Assembly: GCA_019113885.1 (NCBI GenBank)
Contig: DXGO01000058.1
Span: forward strand, 1-41,648
Origin: Candidatus Alistipes intestinipullorum
GTDB taxonomy: Bacteria; Bacteroidota; Bacteroidia; Bacteroidales; Rikenellaceae
Reading direction: 5' to 3'
Length of the DNA stretch: 41,648 nucleotides
This document shows positions 33,969 through 41,464 of the stretch, piece by piece (within the stretch, counting starts at the first letter, position 1; each line of letters starts with the position of its first letter). The position numbers and the translations under genes are program-made. The notes under the pieces were generated by a model, which was given only the letters and a program-made list of their open reading frames with translations, was not told the DNA's origin and made no database searches.

Positions 33969-35027
33969 ATGGACGATAGAATAACGTTTGAAATGGCGGG
34001 AGCCGTCACTGCCGCCGAGATGGACCCGGCGCTCTTCAACGTCGGGCTGTATGACGGGGATTTGATCCGCCTGCGGTGGTGCGCGGTCCCGGGGCGGGGG
34101 GTGCTGCGCCCCAGCGAGGAGGGTGTGACACTGCTTGCCGTCAACCGTGGATACGAGTTCATCTTCGTGTTCCGCGGAACCCGCGTCGATGTGATCCTCA
34201 ACAATAAAATCGGCCTCTTCCCGTCGTTCGCATTGCTCCCGGCGCAGATCGAGCCGCCCATCAAAGGGGTGCTGCTGGACCTCGACGGCACGTGCGTCAA
34301 GAGCGAGGCCTTCTGGATTGCGGTCATCCTGGAGACGGTCAACCGGATGCGGCGCCGTTTCGGCATGCCGCAGCTGCCGGCCTTCGACCGTTCGGAGCTG
34401 CCCCATATCTCGGGCCGTACCGTCCCGGAACATCTGCTCTATTGCATTCAGCGCCACTGCCCGCAGGCTGCGTTGAGCGACATGCAGCAGGCGTATACCG
34501 AGATAGCCGAGGAGTACATGCGCCGGTTGAACGCCGGAGAGCTGGACATCGACGCTTTCGAACCGGCCGAAGGACTGAAGGAGCTGCTGTTGCTGCTCAA
34601 GGCGCACCGCATCAGGATCGGGATTGTCACCTCGGGGCTCTATTACAAGGCGTGGCCCGAACTCCGGCAGGCGATGGACAAGCTGGGGCTCGGCGATGCC
34701 ACGGAGTTTTTCGATGCGATCCTGACCTCCGGGACGCTGGCCGGTAGGGGCGTGTGCGGCACGATGGGCAATGCCATTGCCAAGCCGTGGCCCAACATCT
34801 ATTTCGAAGCGGCCCAGGTCCTGGGTTTTACGATGGAGGAACGGGCTCACTATGTTGGGATCGGGGATTCCGGGTCGGACGTGGGATCGCTGCGGCTCAT
34901 GGGGACGCCTTTTATCGGGGTGGTCCACGGGAACATCGAGCAGGGTGGGACCAAATGCCTGTGCACCCATTACGTCGCATCCCTTGTCGAGGCGAAAACG
35001 TTACTTGAAAACTACCTGAAAAACTGA
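33969..35027 (+). CDS. HAD-family phosphatase with an unrecognised N-terminal domain
   Basis: 352 aa. Residues ~100-345 are a complete HAD hydrolase with a helical cap like that of beta-phosphoglucomutases: motif I GVLLDLDGTCV (Asp104, Asp106), motif II GIVTSG (Thr221), motif III AKPWPN (Lys272), motif IV YVGIGDSGSD (Asp300, Asp304). Residues 1-98 are extra for this family and match nothing I know; they look all-beta (GLYDGDLIRLRW, EFIFVFRGTRVDVILNN). The ATG at 33969 lies 19 bp after the permease; the frame opens earlier but overlaps it. It should remove a phosphate from a sugar or related metabolite in the cytoplasm. Neither substrate nor the role of the N-domain can be told. Confidence 0.85.
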   Translation: MDDRITFEMAGAVTAAEMDPALFNVGLYDGDLIRLRWCAVPGRGVLRPSEEGVTLLAVNRGYEFIFVFRGTRVDVILNNKIGLFPSFALLPAQIEPPIKGVLLDLDGTCVKSEAFWIAVILETVNRMRRRFGMPQLPAFDRSELPHISGRTVPEHLLYCIQRHCPQAALSDMQQAYTEIAEEYMRRLNAGELDIDAFEPAEGLKELLLLLKAHRIRIGIVTSGLYYKAWPELRQAMDKLGLGDATEFFDAILTSGTLAGRGVCGTMGNAIAKPWPNIYFEAAQVLGFTMEERAHYVGIGDSGSDVGSLRLMGTPFIGVVHGNIEQGGTKCLCTHYVASLVEAKTLLENYLKN

Positions 35028-35033
35028 CAGCAT

Positions 35034-35348
35034 ATGAAAAGAGTGGCATTTAAGATGAAATTGAATCCGGGTTGCCGGGAGGAGTACAGGCGCCGGCACG
35101 GCGAGGCCTGGCCCGAATTGCTCGAAAAGATCCGTGAGAGCGGGGTGAGCGACTACTCGATCTTCCTCGACGAGCAGACCGATACGCTTTTTGCCGTTCA
35201 GAAGGTCTCCGGGGAGACCGGTTCGCAGGACATCGGCGGAGAAGAGATCGTCCGGAAGTGGTGGGACTACATGGCCGACATCATGGAGGTGAACCCGGAC
35301 AACTCTCCGGTATCCATTCCGTTGGAGGAGGTTTTTTATCTGAAGTGA
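35034..35348 (+). CDS. rhaM: L-rhamnose mutarotase
   Basis: 104 aa, the same length as E. coli RhaM (YiiL). It interconverts alpha- and beta-L-rhamnopyranose in the cytoplasm so that the isomerase receives its preferred anomer. Family residues: KMKLNPGCREEYRRRH (His near 22), EAWPELLEKIRESGV, DYSIFLDEQTDTLFAVQ and the strongly conserved VRKWWDYMADIMEVNPDNSP. It sits 6 bp after the HAD gene and 6 bp before the GH38-like gene, and about 26 kb away from the main rhamnose operon. Its presence ties this downstream operon to rhamnose release. Confidence 0.95.
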   Translation: MKRVAFKMKLNPGCREEYRRRHGEAWPELLEKIRESGVSDYSIFLDEQTDTLFAVQKVSGETGSQDIGGEEIVRKWWDYMADIMEVNPDNSPVSIPLEEVFYLK

Positions 35349-35354
35349 CCGGCG

Positions 35355-38183
35355 ATGGGCAAAATCAAAGTACATGTGGTGTGTCAGACCCACTGGGATC
35401 GTGAACACCGGAGCAATTTCCAGGAGACCCGGCTGCTCCTGGTCGAGATGATGGACCGCCTGATGTCGATGTTCGACAGCGATCCGGATTTTCATACCTT
35501 CATCATCGACGGCCAGACGGTGGTCCTGGAGGACTACCTGGCCATCAAACCCTATAACCGGGCGAGGATCGAGGCGCTGGTGCGCGACGGGCGGTTGCAG
35601 ATCGGCCCCTGGTATACCCTTCCTGACCATACGCCGTCCAATCCGGAGTCGCTGATCCGCAACCTGCTGCTGGGCAAGCAGCTGAGTCTCGAATTCGGGA
35701 AGCGGATGGATGTCGGGTATTCGATTTTTTCGTTCGGGCAGATCGGACAGTTGCCCCAGATCTATCGGAATTTCGGGATCGACGAGTTGATCTTCTACAA
35801 GGGCGCCCCGCTCAACGAGTTGAAGCACAACGAGTTCTTCTGGGAGTCGCCCGACGGGACCCGGGCATTGGCTTCGCGCTTGGGCGACTGGTTCCGGTGC
35901 AACTTCTTTGTCTACTTCACCGTCCCGGTGATTCTGGGCGGGGACATGAACAAGGTCGGGGGTTGGAAGTGCATGTTCAGGGACAAGCGCCGGTTGACGC
36001 TCGGTTGCGATCCCCTGTTCGGCTGGCAGCCGGCCGTTGAACTGGAACCCGACATCCGGATTCGGCGCGAGGAGATTCCCCGGGCGATCGAAGACGTGCT
36101 GCATACGGTCCGCAACAGCCACAGCCGGAATGTGAAGATCGCGATGGAGGGAATTGATTTTTCGTGCCCGGTGCCCGAGCTGACTGCGGCGATGAAACTC
36201 GCCAACGAGGTGTGTCCCGACAAGGTGGAGCTGGTTCAGAGTGACTTGAGAGCCTATTTCGACGATTTCAAAAAGGATGTCGATCTGTCCTCGCTGGAGG
36301 TGCTCCGGGGGGAGATGCGGTACGGGCCCATCGGGAAGATCCACAGCGAGACCCTGAGTTCGGCCACGCAGCTCAAGCAACTGACGGCGCAGGCGGAGAA
36401 CCTGCTACTCCATTATATCGAACCCTATGCGACGTTCATGCGGCCGTATGGGTACGCCTACCCGAAGGAAATTCTGATGGAGGCGTGGCGCGATATTATG
36501 AAGGTCGAGGCGCATGACTCCATCCATGGGGCCGGGACGAAGGAGATTCTGCCGAATTCCCTGCACCTGATCCATCAGGCCATCGACATCGCTCAGGCCG
36601 TGGCCCGCCGGGGATTCGAGAACGTCATCCGCCAATTGGATACGTCGGAGTTCGACGCCGATACGGTCCTGCTTACGGTATTCAATCCCTTGCCGTATGT
36701 GTATGATGGGGTCGTGCGCGTGAAGATCAGCCTGCCGCGGGAGGACTATGCCAAGCTGCTGACGGTCCGTGACCTCGACGGAAACCTTGTCGACAGCTAC
36801 ATCCATGACCGGACCGATGCGGTGCTCGGGGCGGTGAATCCCGAGAACCGGCCCAAGTCGATCTTCGTACGGACGTTCACTGTCGACCTGTACGTGAAGG
36901 GAGTGCCTGCCATGGGATACAAGACCTTGACGGTCGAGCGGAGCAAAAATCCCGACTCCGAGGAGAACCCCTTCGGAGAGCCCTATTTCCCCTACAAGCC
37001 GATCGTGCGCGGCGACGGGTCGTTGGACAACGGCCGGTTGAGGGTCTCGGTCAACGCGGACTGTACGCTTCGCATCGAGGACCTTGAGACGGGGCAGGTG
37101 CTCGAGCGTACGCACATCCTGCGCGACAGCGGGGATGCCGGAAACGTATGGGTCCATGTCGCACCGTCGTTCAATCGGACCTGTATCCCGCTGGCTTCGT
37201 CGGCCGAGTTGCGGATCGGGGAGAACTCCTTTCTGCGGGGTAGTGTGGATATCTGTTACAGCCTGCAGCTCCCGACGGGCGTGGAGAAGGATAAGAAACG
37301 CCGCAATGCCGATAGCCGCAGGGTGGATATCGTCACAACGGTCTCCCTCGACCGGGATTCCCGGACGGTGCGGTTCCGGACGTCGGTGAACAACTGCGTC
37401 GAAGACCACAAACTCTCCGTGCTGTTCCCGACGGGGATTGCGGCCTCCAAGTCGTACAGTGACGGCGCGTTTGAGGTGGTCGAACGCCCGATCGACGTCA
37501 CGACCAACCATAATGGCCGTACCGGGGATGAAATTCTGCGCCATCCGATGCAGAAGTTTCTGGATATCTCCGACGGCGCTCGCGGCGTTGCGCTGATGAG
37601 CAAGGGCATCCATGAGTTCAGTACTGATCTGATCGATGGAAAATCGGTCGTGGAGTTGACTTTGTTGAGGTCCGTGACGCAGACGTTCCCCATTCATGGC
37701 GATGTCTTCGTGACCTTTGACGAGAATCCCGCCCAGTCGCAGGGTGAGCAGGTTTTCGAATACGCCCTGAATTTCCATGCGGGCGATTATATGGCAGGGA
37801 ACGTCATGAAGACGGCATTCTGCTATGTGGTGCCTCCTGCCGTCTATCAGCATGCTCCCGGTACGAAACGGGGGATGCTGCCCCTGGTCCATTCGTTCCT
37901 CGAGAAGACGAACGACGTCGTGACGCTGCATGCCGTCAAAAAGGAGGAGTGCGGAGACGATATGATCCTCCGGTTGTGCAACCCGTCGTCACAGGCGCAG
38001 CGTGAAACCGTGTCCCTAACGCCGCGGTGTATCCGGGCGTGGAAGTGCTATGCCGATGAACGGGAGATTGCCGAGATCGACGTGAAGGACGGAGTCGTTG
38101 AATTGGAGATCGCTCCCTACAAGATTGTGACGCTGAAGATCCGGACCGCCCCCTTGGAAGGGACGTCTCCCGCACAGGCATAA
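35355..38183 (+). CDS. GH38-like protein lacking the canonical nucleophile
   Basis: 942 aa, the size of bacterial GH38 alpha-mannosidases, without a signal peptide (cytoplasmic). The N-terminal catalytic barrel is recognisable: CQTHWDREH (His13, Asp15, metal ligands), DGQTVVLEDYLAIKP, GRLQIGPWYTLPD, LPQIYRNFGID and VEAHDSIHGAGTKEI (His387, metal ligand). The C-terminal beta-domains follow (LLTVFNPLPYVYDGVVRV; LTLLRSVTQTFP). At the nucleophile segment, usually GYxPDxFGH, it has GYSIFSFGQ, so the Asp that is both nucleophile and metal ligand is Phe125 and the following His is Gln129. It ends a tight operon with rhaM. It is either a distinct subfamily with another mechanism or substrate, or a non-catalytic protein. 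A conventional alpha-mannosidase call would be misleading. Confidence 0.85.
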   Translation: MGKIKVHVVCQTHWDREHRSNFQETRLLLVEMMDRLMSMFDSDPDFHTFIIDGQTVVLEDYLAIKPYNRARIEALVRDGRLQIGPWYTLPDHTPSNPESLIRNLLLGKQLSLEFGKRMDVGYSIFSFGQIGQLPQIYRNFGIDELIFYKGAPLNELKHNEFFWESPDGTRALASRLGDWFRCNFFVYFTVPVILGGDMNKVGGWKCMFRDKRRLTLGCDPLFGWQPAVELEPDIRIRREEIPRAIEDVLHTVRNSHSRNVKIAMEGIDFSCPVPELTAAMKLANEVCPDKVELVQSDLRAYFDDFKKDVDLSSLEVLRGEMRYGPIGKIHSETLSSATQLKQLTAQAENLLLHYIEPYATFMRPYGYAYPKEILMEAWRDIMKVEAHDSIHGAGTKEILPNSLHLIHQAIDIAQAVARRGFENVIRQLDTSEFDADTVLLTVFNPLPYVYDGVVRVKISLPREDYAKLLTVRDLDGNLVDSYIHDRTDAVLGAVNPENRPKSIFVRTFTVDLYVKGVPAMGYKTLTVERSKNPDSEENPFGEPYFPYKPIVRGDGSLDNGRLRVSVNADCTLRIEDLETGQVLERTHILRDSGDAGNVWVHVAPSFNRTCIPLASSAELRIGENSFLRGSVDICYSLQLPTGVEKDKKRRNADSRRVDIVTTVSLDRDSRTVRFRTSVNNCVEDHKLSVLFPTGIAASKSYSDGAFEVVERPIDVTTNHNGRTGDEILRHPMQKFLDISDGARGVALMSKGIHEFSTDLIDGKSVVELTLLRSVTQTFPIHGDVFVTFDENPAQSQGEQVFEYALNFHAGDYMAGNVMKTAFCYVVPPAVYQHAPGTKRGMLPLVHSFLEKTNDVVTLHAVKKEECGDDMILRLCNPSSQAQRETVSLTPRCIRAWKCYADEREIAEIDVKDGVVELEIAPYKIVTLKIRTAPLEGTSPAQA

Positions 38184-38218
38184 TTTCCCGGGGGACCACG
38201 CCAGCGGAAAGGGCGTGA

Positions 38219-38264
38219 GAAAGGGAAGAGCTGCACGATCAAAGTCGTGCGGCTCTTCCCTTTC
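38219..38264. terminator. Bidirectional hairpin terminator between GH38-like and BACON genes
   Basis: A 20-bp stem with one G-T pair (38219-38238 with 38245-38264) and a 6-nt loop (TCAAAG) sits between convergent genes. The outer stem is GAAAGGGAAGAGC and its complement. It ends in a T-rich tail (TTTCTTTG) on the plus strand and starts 36 bp after the GH38-like stop. It resembles the hairpin at 8955-8995 in position and loop. Confidence 0.75.
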
Positions 38265-38307
38265 TTTGCACTGTGTATGGAGGCGCGATCCGCTGCTCCG
38301 CTGCGGT

Positions 38308-39465
38308 TTACTTCGCTTCCGTATAGTTGATGGTGTAGACACGGGGCTCCGATGTGGGCGAATAGCGTTGCGAATACTTCGTTACATACCCTTCGTCATC
38401 GAATTCGTAGGAGATGTCGATGTCATCCTTGCCGGCCTGGCTCCCCTGACCGCGCACTTGCTTCAGCAGGTTGCGGTTCGCAACCCCGAGCCGGCCTGTC
38501 AGTCCCAGCTCCTCGTCCCACGAGAAGAAGTCATAGTAAAGGTCGAAGTTCTCCTTGTTGGGATACTCTTCGTAGTAACCGTAGCGGTTGATGTAGGGCT
38601 CTTCCTCCTTGTAAGTATAGCGCGTCTCCACCAGGTTGCCGTTCTCCCAGACGTACTCCTCCGACTCGCCTTCCTCCTCGACGAGGATCAGACGGTTCTC
38701 GTCGTCGTAGGTATAGGTGACTTCGGTCCCATCGTTCCACTCGGCGCGGGTTACGTAGCCTGCCTCGTTCAGGTAGGCCGTGTAGCTTTCCGACTCGTCC
38801 TTGAAGGAGTTGTCGCTTGAGGAGTAGATCGTGGTGACGTGGATAACACCCTCACCGTATTCATACAGGAACTTGCGGATGTCGGAGGTCTCTCCGTTTT
38901 CCTTGTAGACATTTTCGACCCGTGTAATCCGGTTCTGGTCGTCGTAGGTGAAATCCACCGTTTCGGTCTCTGCGTAGGAAGAGCTCTCATATTCATAGAG
39001 AATCTGCGAAATGAGTCTCTCCGGAGCTCCGGGCTGCGGATCCTCCCCGTCGTCGGGAATCTCTCCCTCCTCGGTTGTGGCTTTCTGTTCGACGGTGATC
39101 GTGATTTTTGTCGTACCGCTCTCGATGGTGATGGTTGCCTTGCGGTCGGCACCCGAGGTGTTCACATCCAGCGTAATGGTGATGGTATAGTCGCCTGCAG
39201 CGTCGCCGTGGTCCGCCGAGAGGGTGATCCAGTCAACCTCCGAGGCACGTGTCTCGGTCACCGTGGCGCGCCATGGCCCGGTTGTGGTGAATGAAATGCC
39301 TTCCGCGGGGGTTGCTGCGGTCTGGTTGGCATAGAGGGTGATGTTTTTTGCGGTTCCGGGTGCCAGTTCGATGTCGGCACCCGTCGTTTCTCCGCTGCCG
39401 CTGTCGCAGGCAACGAAGGCTGCCGTTGCTACCACAGCAAACAGCAGAGCTTGGAATCTCTTCAT
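38308..39465 (-). CDS. BACON-domain lipoprotein with a YD-repeat-like C-terminal region
   Basis: 385-aa lipoprotein: MKRFQALLFAVVATAAFVAC with Cys20. Residues ~30-125 form a BACON-type Ig-like domain (PAEGISFTTTGPWRATVTET, VDWITLSADHGDAAGDYTIT, KATITIESGTTKITITVEQ). After an acidic Pro/Gly linker, residues ~140-385 carry repeated hairpins such as YEYESSSYAETETVDFTYDD, NRITRVENVYKENGE and VTYTYDDENRLILVEEE, like Bacteroidota YD/DUF4595-type proteins. BACON domains are thought to bind glycan or mucin. The chosen ATG (39465) gives a proper lipoprotein signal; the longer frame to 39648 does not. It appears to be independent of the neighbouring operons. Confidence 0.82.
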   Translation of the reverse strand: MKRFQALLFAVVATAAFVACDSGSGETTGADIELAPGTAKNITLYANQTAATPAEGISFTTTGPWRATVTETRASEVDWITLSADHGDAAGDYTITITLDVNTSGADRKATITIESGTTKITITVEQKATTEEGEIPDDGEDPQPGAPERLISQILYEYESSSYAETETVDFTYDDQNRITRVENVYKENGETSDIRKFLYEYGEGVIHVTTIYSSSDNSFKDESESYTAYLNEAGYVTRAEWNDGTEVTYTYDDENRLILVEEEGESEEYVWENGNLVETRYTYKEEEPYINRYGYYEEYPNKENFDLYYDFFSWDEELGLTGRLGVANRNLLKQVRGQGSQAGKDDIDISYEFDDEGYVTKYSQRYSPTSEPRVYTINYTEAK

Positions 39466-39704
39466 GATTTTGGCTTTTGGGCACCCCGCTCCCCGGATGC
39501 GGTCGTAAAAGAAAGTGTGGAGCCGTTCGTTTATCTGAAGTAGAGGTTCTGGAATACCCTTGTGCAAATAAACAATACCCCACACCGAACAGGGGCATGC
39601 CTTTCGACATGCACTATGACGGTGATGAGTGTTGCCGTTCCCCTGCACAATGAAATTTTCCAGATTTCTACTTCAGGGAGTTGCGAAACACTTTCACTAA
39701 TTAT

Positions 39705-39728
39705 CTATGTTCCTTTCTATGTTCCTTT
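39705..39728. repeat. 12-bp perfect tandem duplication
   Basis: CTATGTTCCTTT occurs twice in direct succession (39705-39716 and 39717-39728). The pair lies immediately downstream of the start predicted by the minus-strand promoter at 39737-39768, so it would be in the first 25 nt of the transcript. Confidence 0.7.
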
Positions 39729-39736
39729 TGGAATCA

Positions 39737-39768
39737 CAAAGGTAGAAAATGTTTCTTGAAAAGGCAAA
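39737..39768 (-). promoter_or_regulatory. Promoter directed at the BACON lipoprotein gene
   Basis: On the minus strand TTTG (39765-39768) is followed after 20 bp by TACCTTTG (39737-39744), matching both Bacteroidota boxes and the spacing. Transcription would start near 39730, about 265 nt before the ATG at 39465. It may instead serve an unrecognised small RNA. Confidence 0.6.
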
Positions 39769-39955
39769 CACTCTTGTGGGGTATTGTGCCGACAAATTTC
39801 GACAAAAAGTTCCTGAAAACCAATATCCGTATCTGTGGGGTATTTGGCGTACCGTTTGCAGGGCATGGATGAACCGCAGGTGTAATGTGACTGCTGGAAG
39901 CCTGCCGGTTGCTCGGGAGCCGGACCTTTGTACGTGACATTCCCTTCGGAAGGTG

Positions 39956-39985
39956 GTTGGGGATTAAAAATTTTGACTATATTTG
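39956..39985 (+). promoter_or_regulatory. Promoter of the small proline-rich lipoprotein
   Basis: TTG (39957-39959) lies 18 bp upstream of TATATTTG (39978-39985), an exact -7 match. Transcription would start near 39992, about 38 nt before the ATG at 40031. Confidence 0.55.
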
Positions 39986-40030
39986 TAGATAACAGGTTTG
40001 TTTTATGTTCACTGAAAAAATATCGCAACT

Positions 40031-40282
40031 ATGAAACGTTCACGATTCCTGATGTACATGGCTGTCGTGCTGTCGAGCCTGTTGATTTCATCCTGCGCCG
40101 TTCATCCTCCACGAAGACCCGGACCTCCGCCGCCGATGCATGAACCGTATCGTCGGCACCCGCCCCGGAAGAAGGCGCCGAAACCCCCGAAACCCCCGAA
40201 AAATCGTCGGACAAAGCCCGGCCGGGAGGTGCCTCCGCCACCGCTGCAATATGGCCCCGCAGCTCCGCACCCGGGAAGATAG
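40031..40282 (+). CDS. Small proline-rich basic lipoprotein
   Basis: 83 aa. Signal peptide and lipobox (VVLSSLLISSC, Cys22) are followed by a 61-residue tail made largely of Pro, Arg and Lys (RRPGPPPPMHEPYRRHPP; KKAPKPPKPPKNRR), with no predicted fold. The DNA behind KPPKPPK is a 9-bp repeat (CCGAAACCC twice, 40178-40195). Its own promoter and a classical terminator bracket it, so it is a real single-gene unit rather than a chance frame. A cationic extended lipoprotein could contact peptidoglycan, LPS or another protein, but I do not recognise a family. Confidence 0.75.
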   Translation: MKRSRFLMYMAVVLSSLLISSCAVHPPRRPGPPPPMHEPYRRHPPRKKAPKPPKPPKNRRTKPGREVPPPPLQYGPAAPHPGR

Positions 40283-40293
40283 CCGTTTGTGCG

Positions 40294-40342
40294 AATCCGC
40301 CTGCCGTTACCGTAAAACCATCGGCGGGCGGATTGCTTTTTT
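40294..40342 (+). terminator. Intrinsic terminator of the proline-rich lipoprotein gene
   Basis: AATCCGCCTGCCG (40294-40306) pairs with CGGCGGGCGGATT (40322-40334), 13 bp with one G-T pair and a 15-nt loop, followed by TTTTTT (40337-40342). It begins 11 bp after the stop codon. This is the clearest classical terminator in the window. Confidence 0.85.
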
Positions 40343-40498
40343 GCGTTTTCCTCTTTGTATGGAGTTGCGGTAGCGCCCCTCGTTCTTGTTTGAATACTTA
40401 TGTCCGTTTGTATTCATGGGAACCCGTGTCCTGCGTTTCTCGGGTTTGCCATTGACTTGTTGTCTGGCCTCGCCCTTGGTTCAGAGAGGGCGGGTCGG

Positions 40499-41437
40499 TC
40501 AGCGGTGTCGTGACCTTTTTAACGGAAGTCTCGGGAAGAGCCTTCTGAAGCGTACCAGATAGCCCGGGATCTTGCCTCCCGCGACAATGAGACTAACGGC
40601 CAAGATAATGAGCCCGATGCCGCATGCAATGCGCGGGGTGATGGTTTCGCCGAAGATCATGACGCCGAAAAAGACCGCCGTAACGGGTTCCAGCGCTCCG
40701 AGAATTGCCGTAGGGGTCGCTCCGATGTGCTGGATGGCGACGGTGGTGCAGAGAAACGAGATTGCCGTGGGGAAAACGGCCAGGGCAAGAAGGTTGCCCC
40801 AGAGATACCATCGCCCGGGCAGGATAACTTCGGTCCCGAACTTCAGCCGCAGGAGAAACAGCGACAATCCGAAGAGCAGTATGTAGAAGGTTATCTTGAG
40901 GGTGGCGACCGATTGCAGGCGAGGACGGTTGACGCCGATAATGTAGATGGCATAAGAGAGTGCCGATCCCATGACGAAGAGTGTTCCGGTCAGGTTGAGC
41001 GTTGTGCCTCCGCCGCTGCGGTAGAGGAGTCCGATGCCGCCCAGTGCCAGCAAAATGCACCAGAGGGTCTGAGGCGAGAGCCGTTCGTGGAACCCGACGG
41101 CCATGATCAACGCCACGAAGATCGGATAGATGAAGAGCAGCGTCGAGGCGATCCCGGCATCCATATAGTTGTAGCTCAGAAAGAGCGACAGCGAGGAGAA
41201 GGCGACGAGCAGTCCCAGGACAATGAGTGGCGGAATCTCTTGGCGACGGAGCTTGAAATCGCGGCCGCGGAATTTCAGCATGGCACCCAGCAGGGGGATG
41301 GCGAAGAGGTATCGGAAGAAAAGCACCGAATCGGGGTCCATACCATCCTTGTAAAGGGGCAGGGCGAAGAGGGGATTCATTCCATAGGTGGCAGCGGCGA
41401 CAGCCCCCAACAGGTAACCTTTGGCTTTTGTGTTCAT
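40499..41437 (-). CDS. EamA/DMT-family permease
   Basis: 312-aa inner-membrane protein with ten hydrophobic segments in two EamA halves (YLLGAVAAATYGMNPLFALP near the N-terminus; GTLFVMGSALSYAIYIIGV at the start of half two). The typical half-ends are STLLFIYPIFVALIMAVGFHE and ILGALEPVTAVFFGVMIFGE. The C-terminus is basic (RFRRLFPRLPLKRSRHR). I chose the ATG at 41437 because the first helix follows directly and a -7 box lies 20 bp upstream, inside the longer frame to 41623. EamA proteins export or import metabolites such as amino acids or nucleosides. It stands alone, and nothing links it to the glycan locus. Confidence 0.9.
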   Translation of the reverse strand: MNTKAKGYLLGAVAAATYGMNPLFALPLYKDGMDPDSVLFFRYLFAIPLLGAMLKFRGRDFKLRRQEIPPLIVLGLLVAFSSLSLFLSYNYMDAGIASTLLFIYPIFVALIMAVGFHERLSPQTLWCILLALGGIGLLYRSGGGTTLNLTGTLFVMGSALSYAIYIIGVNRPRLQSVATLKITFYILLFGLSLFLLRLKFGTEVILPGRWYLWGNLLALAVFPTAISFLCTTVAIQHIGATPTAILGALEPVTAVFFGVMIFGETITPRIACGIGLIILAVSLIVAGGKIPGYLVRFRRLFPRLPLKRSRHR

Positions 41438-41456
41438 AATGCGCGGATATTTCCGG

Positions 41457-41464
41457 CAAAAGTA
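41457..41464 (-). promoter_or_regulatory. -7 element upstream of the EamA gene
   Basis: The minus strand reads TACTTTTG, an exact TAnnTTTG match, 20 bp before the ATG at 41437. No -33 TTTG is seen at the usual spacing. Confidence 0.45.

Larger units (their letters stand above)
39466..40030. other. 565-bp divergent intergenic region
   Basis: It contains a minus-strand promoter (39737-39768), a 12-bp tandem duplication next to its start point (39705-39728) and a plus-strand promoter (39956-39985). The minus transcript would have a leader of about 265 nt. A 10-bp sequence TCTACTTCAG (39667-39676) has its exact complement at 39535-39544 in that leader. No gene is supportable. Confidence 0.55.

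Noticed and set aside
35355..38183. Plain alpha-mannosidase annotation
   Set aside because: The nucleophile Asp expected of GH38 is absent, so the enzymatic name is not supported even though the fold is.
39600..39760. Possible remnant of a recombinase gene start on the minus strand
   Set aside because: A GTG frame near 39697 stops after nine codons and nothing downstream resembles an integrase, so there is no evidence beyond a promoter.
40178..40204. 9-bp repeats in the proline-rich gene as a CRISPR-like or mobile repeat
   Set aside because: Two adjacent copies in frame that encode KPPKPP; simple coding repetition.
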